The notes below the pieces were generated by a model. It worked only from the letters and a program-made list of their open reading frames with translations, was not told the origin of the DNA and ran no database searches. Shown here in pieces: positions 1-5,738 of a stretch of DNA of 5,738 nt (position 1 is the first letter of the stretch; every line of letters starts with the position of its first letter). This stretch comes from an uncultured Alphaproteobacteria bacterium (lineage in GTDB: Bacteria; Pseudomonadota; Alphaproteobacteria; Puniceispirillales; UBA1172). Made by a program: the position numbers and the translations under genes. Location: the NCBI GenBank assembly GCA_913056245.1, contig CAJXME010000088.1, positions 1-5,738 of the forward strand. Reading direction: 5' to 3'.

Positions 1-1
1 T

Positions 2-748
2 CGCCACGACACATGTTTGGTGGTCATCGGTCGCGGATCGTCTGACCCTGACGCCAATTCCAATGTCGCCAAGATCGCGCGGATGCTGGTTGAATCCTTA
101 GGGCTGGGCTGGTGTGAAACGGGGTTTTCTGGCGTGACCTTTCCGCTGGTCGAACCGTGCTTGGAAAAGGTCAGCAAACTTGGCTTTAAGCGGATTGTGG
201 TTTTCCCATATTTCCTCTTCTCCGGTATTTTAATCGATCGCATTTACGGCTTCACCGATGAAGTTGCCGCGCGCCACCCGGAGATCGAATTTGTCAAAGC
301 GGGTTACCTCAATGACCATGATGATGTGATCGCGACCTTTGCCGATCGCGTGAAGGAAATTCTGACGGGCAACAACAATATGAATTGCTCGATGTGCAAA
401 TACCGCGCGCAAGTGCTGGGGTTTGAAGACGAAGTGGGGCTGCCGCAGGAAAGCCACCATCATCATGTTGAGGGCAAAGGCGTTTCAGCGCCGGGCAGCA
501 ATGTCGAAGATTGCGATCTTTGCACCACCTTCTGCACTGGCGAATGCCGGCTGAAGATGGGGCATGATCATCATCACCATGATCACCATCATCACGACCA
601 CGATCACCACCATGACCATGATCATCATCACCACGGCCACAGTCACGGGCATGGCCATGATCATGACCACCATCATCACCCCTATCCTCAAGCCGATCAT
701 CCCTTGGGGCCGAAATCGGTGTTGAACCGCAAACCAACCTCGGAATAG
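2..748 (+). CDS. cbiX: Sirohydrochlorin cobaltochelatase CbiX, 3' part (5' end outside window)
   Basis: This protein inserts Co2+ into sirohydrochlorin in the cytoplasm, the entry step of the cobalt-early corrin route. The frame is open from base 2 (reading RHDTCLVVIGRGSSDP) and has no convincing start, so the gene begins upstream. The TTG at 17 lies inside a conserved strand and is not a likely start. Visible parts are the second chelatase-like half-domain (GRGSSDPDANSN, then FPYFLFSG), followed by a tail with MNCSMC (380-397). That matches the MxCxxC motif linked to the 4Fe-4S centre of Bacillus megaterium CbiX. A second cluster, CX2CX3CX3C, spans 512-547, and a His-rich run spans 563-679. 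The GRGS of this half has Arg where a catalytic-type GHGS would have His. I infer that the catalytic histidines lie in the missing N-terminal half. The gene ends in TAG, 5 bases before cobH. Family assignment is confident; the role of the tail is inferred. Confidence 0.92.
   Translation, partial: RHDTCLVVIGRGSSDPDANSNVAKIARMLVESLGLGWCETGFSGVTFPLVEPCLEKVSKLGFKRIVVFPYFLFSGILIDRIYGFTDEVAARHPEIEFVKAGYLNDHDDVIATFADRVKEILTGNNNMNCSMCKYRAQVLGFEDEVGLPQESHHHHVEGKGVSAPGSNVEDCDLCTTFCTGECRLKMGHDHHHHDHHHHDHDHHHDHDHHHHGHSHGHGHDHDHHHHPYPQADHPLGPKSVLNRKPTSE
380..397 (+). other. MxCxxC motif codons of CbiX (probable Fe-S ligands)
   Basis: The codons read MNCSMC, followed by KYR. An MxCxxC motif in the C-terminal part of B. 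megaterium CbiX is known to be associated with a redox-active 4Fe-4S centre. The same spacing here suggests the same cofactor. The motif supplies only two cysteines, so further ligands must come from elsewhere in the protein or from a partner subunit. Confidence 0.7.
512..547 (+). other. Second cysteine cluster of CbiX, CX2CX3CX3C
   Basis: The codons give CDLCTTFCTGEC, four cysteines in twelve residues between the MxCxxC motif and the His-rich tail. The spacing would suit metal or iron-sulfur binding. It could complete the ligand set for the upstream MxCxxC or form an independent site. The residues are seen directly; the function is inferred. Confidence 0.6.
563..679 (+). repeat. Low-complexity CAT/CAC/GAT tract encoding the CbiX His-rich tail
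   Basis: Thirty-nine codons encode 27 His and 8 Asp, with only Gly and Ser otherwise, arranged as HHHH or HHH blocks separated by D, DHD or GH. Both His codons are mixed, so this is an imperfect trinucleotide tract and not an exact tandem repeat. Poly-His tails are known in CbiX and in nickel or cobalt metallochaperones, where they are thought to bind or store metal. A role in holding cobalt for the chelatase is the natural inference. Such a tract is also prone to length variation by slippage. Confidence 0.9.
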
Positions 749-753
749 CCGTC

Positions 754-1401
754 ATGGGGGGAGGGGCGATATCCGATTACATCAAAGACCCAGCGGCAAT
801 TTATGCCCAGTCTTTTGAGCGGGTGCGCGCCGCCACCGATTTGTCGCGCTTCCCTGATGATATCGCTGAGGTGGTTATTCGAATCGTTCATGCCTGCGGG
901 ATGCCTGATCTGGCGGATGATATCGCTTTCACCCCTGATCTGGCGCGTAAAGCCGCCGAAGCCTTGAAGGCGGGGGCGCCCATCATCGCCGATTGCGCCA
1001 TGGTGGCTTCAGGCATTACGACACGGTTTTTGCCAAAGGCCAATCCCGTGATCATGACGCTTTATGACGCCGCGATCCCTGACCGCGCTAAGGCCATGGC
1101 GACCACGCGATCCGCCGCCGCCGTTGAAGATTGGCGCGCGCATATCGACGGCGCGGTGGTGGTGATTGGCAACGCCCCCACGGCGCTCTTTCATCTGCTT
1201 GAACACTTGGATCGCGATTGGCCAAAGCCAGCCGCTATTCTCGGCTTCCCCGTTGGTTTTGTGGGCGCGGCGGAATCAAAAGCAGCTTTGGCGGCGTGGG
1301 CGGATTTGGATTTTATCACCGTCCATGGCACGCGCGGCGGCTCCGCCATGGCCTCTGGCGCGCTCAATGCGGTGGCCATACAAGCGGGGTGGTCAGCATG
1401 A
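754..1401 (+). CDS. cobH: Precorrin-8X methylmutase CobH/CbiC
   Basis: This enzyme moves the methyl group from C11 to C12 of precorrin-8X (or its cobalt form), giving hydrogenobyrinic or cobyrinic acid. It needs no cofactor. The 215-residue length fits the family (about 210). Signatures are RIVHACG with His46 at the position of the catalytic histidine, DCAMVASGI (80-88), VIGNAPTALFHLL (137-149), PVGFVGAAESK, and HGTRGGSAMA (191-200) near the C-terminus. The last motif is usually written with RGG preceded by Arg (GRRGG); here Thr precedes it. The ATG at 754 follows a weak GGAA (742-745) eight bases upstream and lies 5 bases after the cbiX stop, so translation is probably coupled. The stop overlaps the cobL start as ATGA. 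Confidence 0.95.
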   Translation: MGGGAISDYIKDPAAIYAQSFERVRAATDLSRFPDDIAEVVIRIVHACGMPDLADDIAFTPDLARKAAEALKAGAPIIADCAMVASGITTRFLPKANPVIMTLYDAAIPDRAKAMATTRSAAAVEDWRAHIDGAVVVIGNAPTALFHLLEHLDRDWPKPAAILGFPVGFVGAAESKAALAAWADLDFITVHGTRGGSAMASGALNAVAIQAGWSA

Positions 1402-2615
1402 CTTGGCTTCGCGTCATTGGCTTGACGGAACATGGGCTTGACCATTTCCCGCCATCGCATCTCGATCAACTGCGATCAGCCGAATTGGTGATCGCGCCGG
1501 AACGCGCCTTGCCCAGCGTTAAGGCTTTGCCGGAATTCGGCGGCAAAGCGATGACCTGGCCGCAACCCTTTCTGGATATTATTCCATTGCTCGAAGATTA
1601 TCGCGGTAAAAACGTGGTTGTTTTGGCGACGGGCGATCCGCTCTGGTTTGGGGCGGCGTCAACATTGGTAAGGTATTTCTCCCCGGATGAGATGGAGATC
1701 ACGCCTTCACCTTCAGGCTTTCAATGGGCGGCGGCGCGGATGGGCTGGCCGATGCACATGACGCGGTGCTTGACCGTCCATGGCCGTCCCCATGAAACCG
1801 TGCTCAAACATTTGGGGCCAAAGGCAAGGCTTTTGGTGCTCGCCCATGATCGCCACAGCCCCGATAAGATTGCGGCTTTGTTGATCGCGGCGGGGTATGA
1901 AGAGGCGCATCTCACGGTCTTAGGGCATATTGGCGGCGATGCCGAAACCTGCCATCACGCCAAGGCGAAAGATTGGGCTGATGCCCGCCATGATGTTCTA
2001 GATTTTCACGTCCTTGCCATAGAATGCCCAGAGGCGGTGGATGGATTCTTGCCCCTTATCCCAGGGCTGCCAGACACGGCGTTTGATTCCGATGGGAAAT
2101 TGACCAAATCCGAAGTGCGGGCGACGACGCTGGCGGCGTTGAAACCTTGCGATGGCGGCCTTCTATGGGATTTGGGGTGCGGGTCTGGCGCGGTGGGAAT
2201 CGAATGGATGCGTTCCGCCCCCTTTGCGCGGGCGATCGGCATTGACAACCGCCAAGACCGCCTCGAAGTCGCCAAGGGCAATGCCGCAAGGCTCGGCGTG
2301 CCGGAATGGCAAGGGCTTTGCGCGGACTTGCCTCAAGGCTTGGCTGATCTCGATGACCCAGACGCGGTTTTTATCGGCGGCGGGTTGAGCGCGGCATTGG
2401 CGGCGGCGGTAATGCGCCGCTTGAAGCCCAACGGCCGGCTCGTGGTCAATGCCGTCACCCTTGAAAGCGAAGCCTTGATGTTGAGCCTCTGGCAAGCCCA
2501 TGGCGGCGAATTGAAACGCATCGCCATCAGCCGGGCTGATCCCGTGGGGCCTTATCATGGCTGGCGGCCATTGATGCCCGTCACGCAATGGGTTTTTGAA
2601 AAGGGAGGGTCATGA
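1398..2615 (+). CDS. cobL: Precorrin-6Y C5,15-methyltransferase (decarboxylating) CobL, CbiE-CbiT fusion
   Basis: This bifunctional cytoplasmic enzyme uses S-adenosylmethionine to methylate C5 (CbiE half) and C15 (CbiT half, which also decarboxylates the ring C acetate). The product is precorrin-8X or its cobalt form. I chose the ATG at 1398, giving 405 residues, the usual CobL length. It overlaps the cobH stop as ATGA, has a G-rich stretch (1386-1392) five bases upstream, and starts with the expected strand VIGLTEHG. The open frame reaches back to 1218, but that part is cobH read in another frame. The CbiE half is about residues 1-200, with ATGDPLWFG at 77-85 and SPSGFQWAAARMG. The CbiT half follows, with LTKSEVRA and the methyltransferase motif I DLGCGSG (258-264). 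Both halves look intact. Confidence 0.95.
   Translation: MTWLRVIGLTEHGLDHFPPSHLDQLRSAELVIAPERALPSVKALPEFGGKAMTWPQPFLDIIPLLEDYRGKNVVVLATGDPLWFGAASTLVRYFSPDEMEITPSPSGFQWAAARMGWPMHMTRCLTVHGRPHETVLKHLGPKARLLVLAHDRHSPDKIAALLIAAGYEEAHLTVLGHIGGDAETCHHAKAKDWADARHDVLDFHVLAIECPEAVDGFLPLIPGLPDTAFDSDGKLTKSEVRATTLAALKPCDGGLLWDLGCGSGAVGIEWMRSAPFARAIGIDNRQDRLEVAKGNAARLGVPEWQGLCADLPQGLADLDDPDAVFIGGGLSAALAAAVMRRLKPNGRLVVNAVTLESEALMLSLWQAHGGELKRIAISRADPVGPYHGWRPLMPVTQWVFEKGGS
2602..2608 (+). promoter_or_regulatory. Ribosome binding site of cobI
   Basis: AGGGAGG lies inside the cobL 3' end. It is only 3 bases from the ATG at 2612 but 6 bases from the adjacent in-frame ATG at 2615. Spacing favours the second ATG as the main start, which would shorten CobI by one Met. 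The ATG at 2612 is the one that overlaps the cobL TGA. Confidence 0.6.
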
Positions 2616-3322
2616 TGGCTGGAAAAGGCATTCTTTATGGCCTTGGCACCGGGCCGGGTGATCCGGAATTGGTGACGCGCAAAGCTTGGCGGCTGATCGA
2701 AGAGGCGAGCGTCATTGCTTATCCTTCGGCTGAAGGCGGCGATAGTTTCGCGCGAAGCATTATCGCCGAAGCGATTGCCCCTGATGTGATTGAAATTGAA
2801 ATGCCCGTGCCGATGGTCTCAGGCCGCGCGCCGGCGCAAGCGATTTATGATGAAGGTGCATCCGCGATCCGATCGCATCTCGAAGACGGGCGAGACGTCG
2901 TGGTGTTATGCGAAGGCGACCCTCTTTTTTACGGCTCTTTCATGTATCTCTTGGCGCGGCTTCGTGATGATTTTGAAACGCAAATCATCCCCGGCGTGAC
3001 GTCGATGACGGCCTGCGCGGCGGCGCATAATCACGCCTTGGTGGCGCGTTCCGATGTGCTGACGGTGCTGCCCGGCACGCTTGATGATGACGCGCTGACA
3101 GCGCGGATTCATGACACAGACGCGGTGGTGATCATGAAAATTGGCCGCCATTTGGGGCGTCTTCGGGATTTGCTCATGCGCTTGGGGCTGGCGGAACAAG
3201 CGCTTTATGTCAGCCACGCCTCCCTGCCCCATGAAAAAGCCCTACCCCTCAGCCAAGCGCCCGATCAGGCACCTTATTTTTCAATGATACTCCTCTATAA
3301 AGGCAATGACCCATGGATATAA
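2612..3322 (+). CDS. cobI: Precorrin-2 C20-methyltransferase CobI/CbiL
   Basis: This SAM-dependent enzyme methylates C20 of precorrin-2 or of cobalt-factor II. With a cobaltochelatase in the same operon, the cobalt-bearing substrate (CbiL activity) is plausible, but sequence reading alone does not settle it. The 236 residues match the family. Motifs of the tetrapyrrole methylase fold are GLGTGPGDPELVTRKA (10-25), CEGDPLFYGS (100-109) and IPGVTSMTACAA (126-137). ATG starts at 2612 and 2615 are both possible. The TAA stop (3320-3322) lies inside the next gene, which starts at 3313 in another frame, a 10-base overlap. The gene looks intact. Confidence 0.93.
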   Translation: MMAGKGILYGLGTGPGDPELVTRKAWRLIEEASVIAYPSAEGGDSFARSIIAEAIAPDVIEIEMPVPMVSGRAPAQAIYDEGASAIRSHLEDGRDVVVLCEGDPLFYGSFMYLLARLRDDFETQIIPGVTSMTACAAAHNHALVARSDVLTVLPGTLDDDALTARIHDTDAVVIMKIGRHLGRLRDLLMRLGLAEQALYVSHASLPHEKALPLSQAPDQAPYFSMILLYKGNDPWI

Positions 3323-4902
3323 AGGCGGTGCATTTTGTTGCTCTCACCGAAGAAGGCGGCCGGTTGGCGTCGCGACTAGCCGCGGGCACAGGCGGCGTCT
3401 GGCATGGCATGGATGGCCGCATGGGCGCGCTTACCCCTGATCTAACCTTTACCAGTGCGGTGGATCATATCCGTGATCTTTATTTGAGCGGCAAGCCTGT
3501 GGTTGGGATTTGCGCGGCGGGGATTCTCATCCGCGCGGTGGCTGGGCATCTCCATGACAAATGGGTTGAGCCGCCGGTTCTATCGATCAGCGATGATGGC
3601 AAAGTGGTGGTGCCGCTTTTGGGAGGGCATCACGGCGGCAATGATCTGGCCACACGTTTGGCGGCAATTTTGGAAACAGAACCCGCGATTACCACCGCTG
3701 GCGATCGCCGGTTTGGCTTGGCGCTCGATGCGCCGCCACCGCCTTTTGCGCTGGCCAATCCCGAGCAGGCAAAAAAGGTCATGGCCGCATTGATCGGCGG
3801 TAAGGATGTTCAACTCCATGTTGATTTGCCCGATGATCTTTCGGCGGTTGCGGCGGCTTGGCAAGATTGGTTGTCGCCCTTATCGCCCACCGAAAACGCG
3901 GCGGCGATCACCCTTGCCTTGACCTTGAAACCGGCGGATCAAATCGACGCTGATTTGGTCTATCATCCGCGTTGCCTTACCCTTGGCCTTGGAGCGTCTC
4001 GCGATTGCCCCAGCGATGAAATGGCGGATTTGATCGCCTCAACCTGCCATCAGCATGGTTATGCCGAAGCGGCGGTGAAGGGCGTCTATTCGGTTGATCT
4101 GAAAGCCGATGAACAAGCAATCCTCGACGCCGCGTCGGCACGGGGGACAGGGCTTCAGGTCTTCACCCCTGAGCGACTTGAGGCGGAAACCCCAAGGCTG
4201 GCTCATCCATCAGAGGTGGTGTTTGCAGAAATTGGATGTCATGGGGTGGCGGAAGCGGCAGCGCTCGCGGGTGGCGGCTCGTTGGCTCGGCTGGTTATCC
4301 CGAAGGTTAAAACCGATCACGCCACCATGGCGCTGGCGCTTGACCCTAGCGCGGATTTCACCCCTCAAGACAGCCGTCACCCGGGGCGGGTGATGCTGGT
4401 GGGGATTGGCCCGGGGCAATCGCAATGGCGCACCCCTGAAGCCACCGCCATGATCGCTTCGGCGGATGAATTGGTGGGGTATGGATTTTACATCGATCTG
4501 CTGGGGCCCGTGGCAGCGGGCAAGCCGCGACGTGATTTCGCCCTTGGTGAAGAAGAGGCGCGTTGCCGTTATGCCCTTGAAGAAGCGGGCAAGGGGCGCG
4601 ATGTTGCGATCATCTGTTCTGGCGATGCTGGGATTTACGCCATGGGCGCTTTGGTCTTTGAATTGCTGGGGCGCGATCAAGATCAGGGCGGGGTTAGCGA
4701 TGCCGCGCGGCGAGTGGCGGTGGATACAGCGCCCGGAATTTCCGCTTTGCAAGGTGCGGCGGCGCGCACCGGCGCGATCCTAGGCCATGATTTCTGCACC
4801 ATCTCGCTGTCGGATTTGCTGACCCCTTGGGAGCAGATTGAAAAACGCATCGAAGCGGCGGGGCAAGGTGATTTTGTCATCGCCTTTTATAATCCGGTCT
4901 AA
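3313..4902 (+). CDS. cbiG-cobJ: CbiG-CobJ fusion, reading frame closed early by an internal TAA
   Basis: This is a fusion of cobalt-precorrin-5A hydrolase (CbiG, lactone opening with loss of the C20 fragment) and precorrin-3B C17-methyltransferase (CobJ/CbiH, methylation with ring contraction). The 529-residue open part contains CbiG_N, with GICAAGILIRA (65-75) and LLGGHHGGND (102-111). The CbiG C-terminal domain follows, with LTLGLGASRDCPSDEM from about 222 and EIGCHGVAEAAALA. CobJ begins near 358 (VGIGPGQ at 363-369), followed by CSGDAGIYAMG (435-445) and APGISALQGAAA. The TAA at codon 530 follows FYNPV, about 172 residues into a CobJ domain of about 270. CbiG should be unaffected. CobJ loses the rest of its second domain, so this product is probably inactive as a C17-methyltransferase unless the stop is read through. 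The ATG at 3313 has AAAGG (3299-3303) nine bases upstream. Confidence 0.9.
   Translation: MDIKAVHFVALTEEGGRLASRLAAGTGGVWHGMDGRMGALTPDLTFTSAVDHIRDLYLSGKPVVGICAAGILIRAVAGHLHDKWVEPPVLSISDDGKVVVPLLGGHHGGNDLATRLAAILETEPAITTAGDRRFGLALDAPPPPFALANPEQAKKVMAALIGGKDVQLHVDLPDDLSAVAAAWQDWLSPLSPTENAAAITLALTLKPADQIDADLVYHPRCLTLGLGASRDCPSDEMADLIASTCHQHGYAEAAVKGVYSVDLKADEQAILDAASARGTGLQVFTPERLEAETPRLAHPSEVVFAEIGCHGVAEAAALAGGGSLARLVIPKVKTDHATMALALDPSADFTPQDSRHPGRVMLVGIGPGQSQWRTPEATAMIASADELVGYGFYIDLLGPVAAGKPRRDFALGEEEARCRYALEEAGKGRDVAIICSGDAGIYAMGALVFELLGRDQDQGGVSDAARRVAVDTAPGISALQGAAARTGAILGHDFCTISLSDLLTPWEQIEKRIEAAGQGDFVIAFYNPV
4900..4902 (+). other. In-frame TAA interrupting cobJ
   Basis: The stop lies between FYNPV and KRRRVGLAKARDILL. 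CobJ homologues have a continuous motif of the YNPVSKRR type here, so the stop stands where Ser is expected. A single C-to-A change from TCA to TAA would produce it. The frame is otherwise undisturbed on both sides. The known amber (pyrrolysine) and opal (selenocysteine) recoding systems do not apply to TAA. Confidence 0.9.
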
Positions 4903-5199
4903 AAGCGGCGGCGGGTCGGTCTCGCCAAGGCGCGGGATATTCTGCTCAAATACCGCCCCGCCTCGACGCCGGTGATTTTAGCGTCAAGCCTTGGCCGCCC
5001 AGAAGAATCGATTCGCCATCGCGATTTGGGTCATCTTGATGTCGATGAGGTTGATATGATGACCACCGTGATGGTGGGGGCATCCACCAGCCAGCGCATC
5101 GCCCATGGCGGCCGTAAATCAGCGGGGCAATCGGTCTTCACCCCGCGCGGTTACGCTAAGAAAATTGATGCTCCATCAGAAAAGGAATCCTCGGCATGA
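4903..5199 (+). pseudogene. cobJ: 3' part of cobJ after the internal stop (C-terminal 98 codons)
   Basis: This is the same frame as the fusion gene, open for 98 codons to a TGA at 5197-5199. It reads as an ordinary CobJ C-terminus: KRRRVGLAKARDILLKYRPA, TPVILASSLGRPEESI, LGHLDVDEVDMMTTVMVGAS and FTPRGY near the end. There are no frameshifts or further stops. No ATG lies between the TAA and the GTG at 4972, and no good Shine-Dalgarno sequence precedes that GTG. Independent restart is therefore unlikely, and it would leave out 23 conserved-looking codons. The intact state suggests a very recent interruption, a sequence error, or readthrough. If the stop is real and not read through, cobJ is a pseudogene while the CbiG part may still work. 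Confidence 0.8.
5182..5187 (+). promoter_or_regulatory. Ribosome binding site of cobM
   Basis: AAGGAA lies eight bases before the ATG at 5196, inside the last codons of cobJ. The good spacing means cobM can probably start on its own to some degree, which matters because ribosomes stopping at 4902 would not reach the ATGA junction. Confidence 0.65.
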
Positions 5200-5738
5200 C
5201 TGTTTATTTTATTGGCGCTGGGCCAGGCGACCCCGATTTGATCACCGTCAAAGGCAAGCGTTTGATCGAAACCTGCCGCTATTGCCTTTACGCCGGATCG
5301 CTGGTGCCTGAAGCTGTGGTGGCCTCCGCGCCCAAAGACGCGCTGGTGGTGGATACCGCTTCCATGACGCTTGATGATATTATGGTCATGGTGAAGGACG
5401 CCCATGATCAGGGGGAAGATGTGGCGCGGGTGCATTCCGGTGACCCGTCGCTTTACGGCGCGATCGCTGAGCAAATCCGGCGGCTCAAAGATATGGGCAT
5501 CGATTATAAAATCATCCCCGGCGTGCCCGCCTACGCGGCGGCGGCGGCGGAAATGGGGACGGAATTGACGATCCCTGAAATCGCCCAAAGCATCATCTTA
5601 ACCCGCACCAGCATGAAATCTTCCGCCATGCCAAAAGGCGAAGACTTAGAAAGTTTTGGCAAGACCGGCGCGACTTTGGCGATCCATCTTTCGGTGCGAA
5701 ACCTGCGTGAGATCGAGCGCGTCTTAACCCCTTATTAC
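5196..5738 (+). CDS. cobM: Precorrin-4 C11-methyltransferase CobM/CbiF, 5' part (3' end outside window)
   Basis: This SAM-dependent enzyme methylates C11 of precorrin-4 or cobalt-precorrin-4, the step after CobJ. The frame is open for 181 codons to the window edge; the family is about 250-260 residues, so roughly 70 are missing. Motifs are VYFIGAGPGDPDLITVKG at the N-terminus, CRYCLYAGSLVPE, RVHSGDPSLYGAIAEQI, IPGVPAYAAAAAEMGTEL, and the CobM-type TRTSMKSSAMPKGEDL followed by ATLAIHLSVRNL. The start overlaps the upstream TGA as ATGA and has AAGGAA (5182-5187). The visible part is intact, with the same codon style as its neighbours. Loss of ribosomes at 4902 may lower its translation or expose the mRNA to Rho. 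Confidence 0.95.
   Translation, partial: MTVYFIGAGPGDPDLITVKGKRLIETCRYCLYAGSLVPEAVVASAPKDALVVDTASMTLDDIMVMVKDAHDQGEDVARVHSGDPSLYGAIAEQIRRLKDMGIDYKIIPGVPAYAAAAAEMGTELTIPEIAQSIILTRTSMKSSAMPKGEDLESFGKTGATLAIHLSVRNLREIERVLTPYY

Noticed and set aside
309..755. Long open frames on the - strand and +frame alternatives opposite the CbiX His tract
   Set aside because: They are reverse or shifted readings of CAT/CAC/GAT codons (giving Met/Val/Asp-rich or Asp/Gly/His-rich peptides), overlap a clear gene entirely, and show no recognisable domain.
1218..1397. A 60-codon N-terminal extension of CobL
   Set aside because: The stretch is the end of cobH in another frame. CobL homologues start at the VIGLTEHG strand just after the ATG at 1398, which also forms an ATGA overlap.
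4210..4752. 180-codon open frame on the - strand within cbiG-cobJ
   Set aside because: It is opposite conserved CbiG/CobJ codons, has Arg/His/Pro-rich composition typical of the antisense of GC-rich genes, and has no family resemblance.
4900..4902. A reassigned stop code or amino-acid recoding across the genome
   Set aside because: TAA closes cobI normally at 3320-3322, TAG closes cbiX and TGA closes cobH and cobL. Known selenocysteine and pyrrolysine recoding uses TGA and TAG, so a local event is more likely.
4972..5199. A separate small gene starting at GTG 4972
   Set aside because: It is the same frame as cobJ and matches the CobJ C-terminus. It has no clear ribosome binding site and would begin in the middle of a conserved strand.
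1..5738. Excess of GATC sites
   Set aside because: By eye there are roughly 60, well above a random expectation of about 20, but most fall on frequent codon pairs in these genes (GAT followed by C, or codons around ATC). Without genome-wide counts I cannot separate this from codon choice.
1..5738. Cobalamin riboswitch, promoter, terminator, mobile element, tRNA or CRISPR
   Set aside because: There is no non-coding space longer than 5 bases, and no repeats or hairpin-plus-T-run were seen. A cobalamin riboswitch, if present, would lie upstream of the window.

Overview
The window is one stretch of a corrinoid-ring (cobalamin, vitamin B12) biosynthesis operon. All genes are on the + strand, with no intergenic space longer than 5 bases. 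In order they are: the C-terminal part of a sirohydrochlorin cobaltochelatase (cbiX, 5' end outside the window); precorrin-8X methylmutase (cobH/cbiC); a two-domain precorrin-6Y methyltransferase (cobL, equivalent to cbiE+cbiT); precorrin-2 C20-methyltransferase (cobI/cbiL); a fusion of CbiG with precorrin-3B C17-methyltransferase (cbiG-cobJ); and the start of precorrin-4 C11-methyltransferase (cobM/cbiF, 3' end outside the window). The GC-rich codon use, the fused CobL and CbiG-CobJ, and the CbiX form with Cys clusters and a His-rich tail suggest an alphaproteobacterium, possibly near the Rhodospirillales. This placement rests on protein resemblance only and is not firm.

The genes form a near-complete middle section of the pathway. 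CbiX puts cobalt into sirohydrochlorin. CobI methylates C20 and CobJ methylates C17 with ring contraction. CobM methylates C11, CbiG opens the lactone and releases the two-carbon fragment, CobL adds the C5 and C15 methyls and decarboxylates, and CobH moves the C11 methyl to C12. CbiX together with CbiG points to early cobalt insertion (the oxygen-independent route), although several enzymes are usually named after their aerobic counterparts. The C1-methylation enzyme (CbiD or CobF), the reductase (CobK/CbiJ) and the amidase (CobB/CbiA) are not seen and may lie outside the window.

The outstanding feature is an in-frame TAA at 4900-4902 in the CobJ half of the fusion gene. The frame continues for another 98 sense codons that still read as a normal CobJ C-terminus, and it ends in a TGA that overlaps the cobM ATG. 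The stop stands where a Ser is expected in a conserved YNPVSKRR-like motif, one base change from TCA. This is either a recent nonsense mutation (or sequence error) or a site of readthrough; the sequence alone cannot decide. The second notable feature is the metal-binding tail of CbiX: an MxCxxC motif, a second four-Cys cluster and a 39-residue segment with 27 histidines.

No promoter, terminator, RNA gene, mobile element or CRISPR array was found. The operon runs in from the left and out to the right.
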